Positions 60,438 through 64,000 of a stretch of 64,000 nt of DNA are shown here, piece by piece. The notes under the pieces were generated by a model, which made no database searches, was not told the origin of the DNA, and was given only the letters and a program-made list of their open reading frames with translations. The translations under genes were made by a program, and so were the position numbers. The stretch is from Siphonodentalium dalli (lineage: Eukaryota > Mollusca > Scaphopoda > Gadilida > Siphonodentaliidae): NCBI GenBank assembly GCA_032622095.1, contig CP136064.1, forward strand, positions 274,625,614 through 274,689,613. The letters run 5' to 3'. Each line of letters opens with the position of its first letter. The first letter of the stretch is position 1.

Positions 60438-61576
60438 CTATAACATACATTTTGACATCCAATTGAAAGGCTATCTTGGATATGCATATTATAAATGTGT
60501 GTCCTTGTGTTTTAATGTTTGTTATATGATTTGTTTATATATATATATAATATATCTTTCATACGTCAAATCTGGTACATTAATTTTGACATACATCAGC
60601 ATACATACACCCCTAAATGGTAGTTAGTTCTGGTTAGTATGTTTTAAATAGCCTAGTGTGTCATATGGTTGATATTAACAGATTACATGAGCACAAAAAC
60701 TGTGATTTTAAGTGGAGGAAAAAATTAGCATTTTTTGTCATTTACGCATTTTTTCCGGGTCCAAATGACCAACCACCCCCGCCCTATATATGGAATTTTT
60801 GTGCGCGACCCCCCCCCCCCTGTTATACTCGTTGGAAATTGCAACAAACGTCAAACTTTCGTGTAACTGATATACAGTCTATTATCTTATAGTAAGATTT
60901 AAGTTAAAGTTAAGTTAACCCTTTACCCAACAGAACGGCCCTGTGCCAATGCATTCTCTTATATATGCGAGTCGACCATAGGTCGCCTAGCATATATAAG
61001 AGAATACATTGGCTTAACACATATTAAAAATGATAAAATTGTCAAAGAATGTAGAAAAATGTAGAAAAAATATGTTTTTAGGCCAATGCATTCTCTTATA
61101 TATGCGAGACGACATATGGTCGACTCGCATATATAAGAGAATGCATTGGCACAGGGCATAACTGTAACCATCATAATGTGGTCAATGAACCGGTTCCAAT
61201 GATATCCATATTTGTATGGTGTTATTGAGACAGACCGAATATATTTTAGGCTGTTGAAGCTTTATTTGGGCGTTTTTGGCCGGTTTGTTGGGTAAAGGGT
61301 TAAGTTAAACCTACCGTTTGCACAATATTGACAGCATTCGCCCTCGATGCGTATTGGATCCTTGCAGGGCGGCGGCCCACACATTGTTCCTGTACATGTC
61401 GCTTTTCCTTCATTTCCACACATACAGAATGTGCACGCATCCTTTTTGAACCTGTCACCGAAATCGTAACTACGTCCACCGTGTTCGCATATATGTCGTT
61501 GTTCGCAGAAAGCAATAGGTAAAATAAAAGCTTGAAACATTGTCCAGAAAACAAGGAGATGGAAGAGCGTATGCAT
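48839..61576 (-). CDS. Small secreted VWC-domain protein, two coding exons
   Basis: The predicted protein is about 132 residues. Residues 1-23 form a hydrophobic signal peptide. Residues about 30-84 form a VWC domain with all ten cysteines (C...C-x2-C-x-C...C...C...C...CC-x2-C). The second exon adds a tail with four cysteines (C...C-x-C...C), like the first half of another VWC unit. The exons share phase 1, with a GT donor at 61314 and an AG acceptor at 48976-48977. VWC modules often bind BMP-type ligands or matrix proteins; the actual partner is unknown. The join across 12.3 kb of repeats is my inference from phase, splice sites, cysteine content and a downstream AATAAA. No transcript evidence is available. 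Confidence 0.6.
49080..49530. repeat. Degraded repeat-like region in the VWC intron
   Basis: Words such as ggtgtaaac/gtttaccc, gtataccctaa/ctagtatac and ccaggtaaataagacaccgg / ccggtgtcttatctatttgg recur in both orientations, as in a decayed foldback element. No coding sense was found. Confidence 0.4.
49606..49790. repeat. ~185-bp direct repeat, left copy
   Basis: It contains gtggagccatatacgtttat, acaagggggctggacgtgta and tgtacatgtataatactgga. About 92% matches 50308-50492. On the minus strand it carries AATAAA, so it may derive from a transcript 3' end. Confidence 0.85.
50308..50492. repeat. ~185-bp direct repeat, right copy
   Basis: See 49606-49790. The 517-bp spacer contains many tatttcg/atttcgc words (49990-50210) and no gene. 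Confidence 0.85.
50493..51023. other. VWC intron, nothing recognised
   Basis: AT-rich. No exon was found leading into the satellite. Confidence 0.45.
51024..53542. repeat. 36-bp satellite, ~70 copies
   Basis: The unit is ttgtaagctttgattatttt agtacacatgtgaacc. Common variants are gctatgat and cacaagtg; a few units are 35 bp. Because 36 is a multiple of three and the unit lacks stops in one frame on each strand, both strands show long periodic open frames (12-residue period). Variation is mostly amino-acid changing, so it is not coding. A 790-bp higher-order duplication (22 units) is marked by the rare gcttttattatttt at 51750 and 52540. Confidence 0.95.
53551..53800. mobile_element. CR element fragment fused to an FB-1 end
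   Basis: aaaggtactcaatccgattt (FB-1 terminus) is joined to the interior and right palindrome of a CR element (ggggctccctgcagggtaat, to cacagggt at 53783). This indicates a nested or recombined insertion. Confidence 0.65.
53823..54279. mobile_element. FB-1 foldback element, asymmetric subtype, inverted
   Basis: It runs from ttaaaggtactcaatccgat to gattgggtacctttaa. The internal text is the reverse complement of 3496-3951. Confidence 0.75.
54530..54870. mobile_element. Truncated copy of the 87-486 MITE
   Basis: It shares atcactaaattcaccctctg, gacctcattctg, aggcctcatcttctgggaag and the terminal ctatttgcaggcttg (54842-54856). The other terminus is missing. Confidence 0.6.
54996..55359. mobile_element. 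FB-1 element, tandem copy 1
   Basis: It starts cttaaaggtaatcaatccga and is symmetric around caagtggttattattgttat. It lacks its last ~25 bp, where the next copy begins. Confidence 0.75.
55360..55812. mobile_element. FB-1 element, tandem copy 2
   Basis: It starts ttaaaggtactcaatccgat and is symmetric around caagtgattattattgttaa. It again ends at taatttaggggtgt, directly before another element start. Confidence 0.8.
55813..55866. mobile_element. FB-1 element, tandem fragment 3
   Basis: Only the first ~54 bp (taaaggtactcaatccgatc ... tttggcttta) remain. Confidence 0.75.
55867..57080. other. VWC intron, nothing recognised
   Basis: A GC-rich hairpin (ctcccgcggcgaagccgcgg) lies at 56311-56330. 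Short open frames look random. No exon fits the VWC gene's phase. Confidence 0.45.
57081..57877. mobile_element. ~0.8-kb element with ~24-bp terminal inverted repeats
   Basis: The left end has gggtggatacacacatgcat and the right end is its inverse (atgcatgtgtgtatccacca). No transposase frame was found inside. Target duplication is unclear. Confidence 0.5.
58386..58523. repeat. 138-bp palindrome
   Basis: The arms caactcgttatgttgggata...ttttatgaaactcgtt are inverted exactly at the right side. The spacer is about 55 bp. It is probably a foldback MITE. Confidence 0.85.
58524..60378. other. VWC intron, nothing recognised
   Basis: About 1.85 kb of AT-rich DNA. No exon, RNA gene or clear repeat was seen. 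Confidence 0.45.
60379..60436. repeat. AT microsatellite
   Basis: About 29 uninterrupted TA units. Confidence 0.95.
60919..61299. mobile_element. piggyBac-like MITE beside the VWC splice donor
   Basis: It starts CCCTTTACCCAACAGAACG and ends GTTTGTTGGGTAAAGGG, flanked by TTAA on both sides (60915-60918, 61300-61303). piggyBac elements insert at TTAA and begin CCYT. Two 67-bp palindromes lie inside (60945-61012 and 61081-61148). It is 381 bp with no transposase. Its end is 11 bp from the exon 1 donor at 61314. Confidence 0.8.
61315..61576 (-). CDS. VWC gene exon 1: signal peptide and VWC domain
   Basis: ATG is at 61576-61574. The frame starts MHTLFHLLVFWTMFQAFILP and includes CEHGGRSYDFGDRFKKDACT, GPPPCKDPIRIEGECCQYC. 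The frame stays open past the donor, but gtaggt directly after CANG and the following mobile element end mark the intron. A TATA box lies 35 bp upstream of the ATG. Confidence 0.85.
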
Positions 61577-61610
61577 CGTGCCCGTGAGATAGTGTATTTG
61601 TGCTCTGCAG

Positions 61611-61618
61611 TATATATA
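61611..61618 (-). promoter_or_regulatory. TATA box of the VWC gene
   Basis: TATATATA lies 35 bp upstream of the ATG on the minus strand. A start about 30 bp downstream (near 61585) would leave a very short 5' UTR, unless a further upstream promoter is used. Confidence 0.5.
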
Positions 61619-61996
61619 GTTGATGAATCGTCTGCGACATTATTGACAAATTTTTCATAGCGTCGACTTGATAGCCCACAAATTGGACAAAATTAAACAT
61701 AATTTGTGTCATTTATAATGGCAAAATAACAGTATAGTGTACATGCGATACTCCTTCCTCCATTAAACCGAATCCGTTGACATTTTATTCACGTGGTGAC
61801 GACCCCGATCCATTATGATCCATTATCTGTACATGTAACATCTGAGGTTTTGCTAAGACCCTATTGGTCGTTAAACATTATTATTCATGCGAACTGGCGC
61901 ATGTTGGAAATAAATAAGTTTATTACACGCTTGTTACAGTGTTCCTGCCGATCCATAAATATTTACAAATCCATATATGTTCCATAGGCATCCCAT

Positions 61997-62004
61997 TGAC
62001 GTCA
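61997..62004. promoter_or_regulatory. CRE-like site TGACGTCA
   Basis: A perfect 8-bp palindrome of the cAMP-response element, about 420 bp upstream of the VWC start codon. One such match can occur by chance. Confidence 0.3.
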
Positions 62005-62057
62005 CGCGACGCGTAAATGACGTTCGCCTCAACCATGAAAGCGGAACTATATATATA

Positions 62058-62545
62058 CTAGAAGGTGACCCGACTTCGTCCGGGCTTTGACCTTGAATTG
62101 TCCATTTTGAAGGTCAAGGTCAAGTGGGGTCCAAAACACTGCCCGGACAAAAGTACCCGACAAACGGGCTCGTCGAAATCCATCCGGTTTTACCCGATTT
62201 GACCTTGCATTGATCATTTTGAAGGTCAAGGAAATGACCCGATTTCAAGGTCAAGGTCACATCGCACGGGCAAATTAATAGGTTTATGCCACTCCCCGGT
62301 CGAAGAATCCCCCACATACCAAGTTTCGTCGAAATCCCGTGATATTCGGGCGTTTGACCTTGATATTACCAGATTTCAAGGTCAAGGTCACGTCGCACGG
62401 GCAAATTAATAGGCATATGCCCGTTCCCGGCCGAAAATACCCCCACATACGAAGTTTCATCGAAATCGGGTCGGCCGTTTTCGAGTTCATCGCGAACACA
62501 CACACAGACACACAGACAGACAGATCTTCCAAAATATATAATAGA
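62058..62545 (-). mobile_element. Helitron-like element, copy D, inverted
   Basis: Read on the minus strand it starts TCTATTATATATTTTGGAAG after A and ends CACCTTCTAG before T, with the same 3' hairpin as copies A-C. It is shorter (488 bp) and its interior differs, with repeated aaggtcaaggtcac blocks. Confidence 0.75.
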
Positions 62546-64000
62546 TGAAATAAATAAAGAGTAATCAATTGGTTCCGAGAATTACGTTAAATAATTAACG
62601 AGAGGCGAGCGAAATCTTCAGATAATAACTTCAACTGTCGTCTGTTGAACTTTTTATCTAAAATTTCCCTCAATAATTAGGGCTCATTCGGCACTTTTAT
62701 AAACCTGTCGTCTGCATCACATTAGCATCCCTCCAAATGAATAATAGATAATTCCGATGTACACATTTTAACTGACTGATTTGGTATAGAATGGGTTAAA
62801 TTATAACATTGATGAACGACAATCTCAGTCGAGTCAATCGAAACTTTTATTGCAATAATAAATCAAGTACATGCATTACGCATAAAAATAACATCTTTTT
62901 TTACAATTTTTAGGTCGAGCTCCAACATTTTACCGACAGAACAGCGTTCCGATAACATTTCACGTCATATTTTCAAATATTCCATATTCCCGAGTCATCT
63001 GACGTCATCAGGTCCGGCTCATCCCGAATTAAACTATTATAGTTATATTTAGCTAGTGTAGTTATATTTAGCTAGTATGATAATATGCAAGGCATATAGA
63101 ACGACCTCGGCATAATAGTAAGATGGATATTGCGAAGGATCGTCAAATAGTCATGAAATTATATGCATATATATTAGGCCTATTATACGCATGTCTACGG
63201 CGCGAATGCTTGATTAATCATGCAGATCGTTCTGGATGCGAGTGCTCTTCGATAATTATATATGCCTTAGTATAGCCTATATTGTTTAGATATTGGCCTT
63301 TGATAATAAATCATACTTCTAACAGTGCTTCTAACGAGTTGATATCATTTATGCACACATCGCAAACCACACTATGTTTTATTTGTATTTATCTTATTTT
63401 ATTTTTGGGCAAATTTATGTCAGTTTTGAGACAAAAACAATCTAAATTTGGACATTTCGAAGAGCAATCCCGTTACACATCAATACGCACTTACAGTATA
63501 GATGTGACGAGGTCACGTATTTATGGAACATTGGGGTGATTTGTTGGCACTAAACAAAGTAAAAGTCATGCATGATTCATCCATGTTCAGAATTCCGACC
63601 TGTGGAAATCAAATTTCAATGTTCTCAAACAAAAAGTAAAGAATGTATATGTACAGAATGCTCGTAGAAAGGTAGTTAAGATATTTATCGACCTATTTCG
63701 ATACCGGGAACAATTCAGAAGCGAATAATATTTTTTGTATTTTTGAGCGCAAACCGCCACGTGATCAAGACATCAATCAATAGACATCTAGTCTATATAT
63801 AGTGAGGTGAAATCAGTTGTCCGCGAAAACATGACACGCCTATGGCCTGCAGAGACAAATGACGTTTTGACGTCATGACGCCGTAACTGCCTTCATATAG
63901 CTAACAAATGAAACTGATCTAATATGAACCAATGCAGGACATATACATAACAACTTACTGTTTATAAATACTTCAATTCTCCATTGCCACATATCGGAAG
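62546..64000. other. Upstream flank of VWC gene, nothing recognised
   Basis: A minus-strand AATAAA (62847-62852) could be the end of a neighbouring gene's transcript, but no coding exon was found up to the window end. A 21-bp tandem pair (tagttatatttagctagt) lies at 63039-63077. Confidence 0.45.

Noticed and set aside
61328-61522. Plus-strand frame over the VWC exon
   Set aside because: It is antisense to the ten-cysteine exon, which fully explains it.

Overview
The window is animal nuclear DNA: AT-rich, with short coding exons separated by large introns, every intron GT-AG, and dense tandem and foldback repeats. The myosin exons resemble molluscan (scallop-type) muscle myosin II, and the repeat content also suits a mollusc or another lophotrochozoan. 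I cannot name the species.

Positions 1-44060 (+ strand) hold most of a muscle-type myosin heavy chain gene. Thirty-four coding exons (689-43894) run in consistent phase from just before the P-loop to the tailpiece and a TGA stop, with a polyadenylation signal at 44035. They encode about 1,775 residues. The roughly 165 N-terminal residues expected from the family lie upstream of the window. One lesion is visible: exon 3 lacks two bases just before switch I. Introns contain a 44-bp, a 56/57-bp and several shorter tandem repeats, a 3.26-kb hAT-like element, a LINE fragment, and foldback elements. After exons 28, 29 and 33 the exon's 3' end together with its splice donor has been duplicated in decaying copies.

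Positions about 44060-48320 are intergenic. They hold a foldback element (44652-45068) and three head-to-tail Helitron-like elements (45837-48308) set in AT microsatellite.

Positions about 48500-61620 (- strand) hold a small secreted-protein gene with a VWC domain. Coding exon 1 (61315-61576) carries a signal peptide and a ten-cysteine VWC domain. A phase-matched second exon (48839-48975) adds four cysteines and a stop. The 12.3-kb intron between them contains a 36-bp satellite (51024-53542), foldback elements in tandem, and a piggyBac-like MITE whose end lies 11 bp from the splice donor.

Positions 61620-64000 hold a fourth, inverted Helitron-like copy and no recognisable coding sequence. 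The two genes have no obvious functional link. No operon, CRISPR array, rRNA or convincing tRNA was seen.
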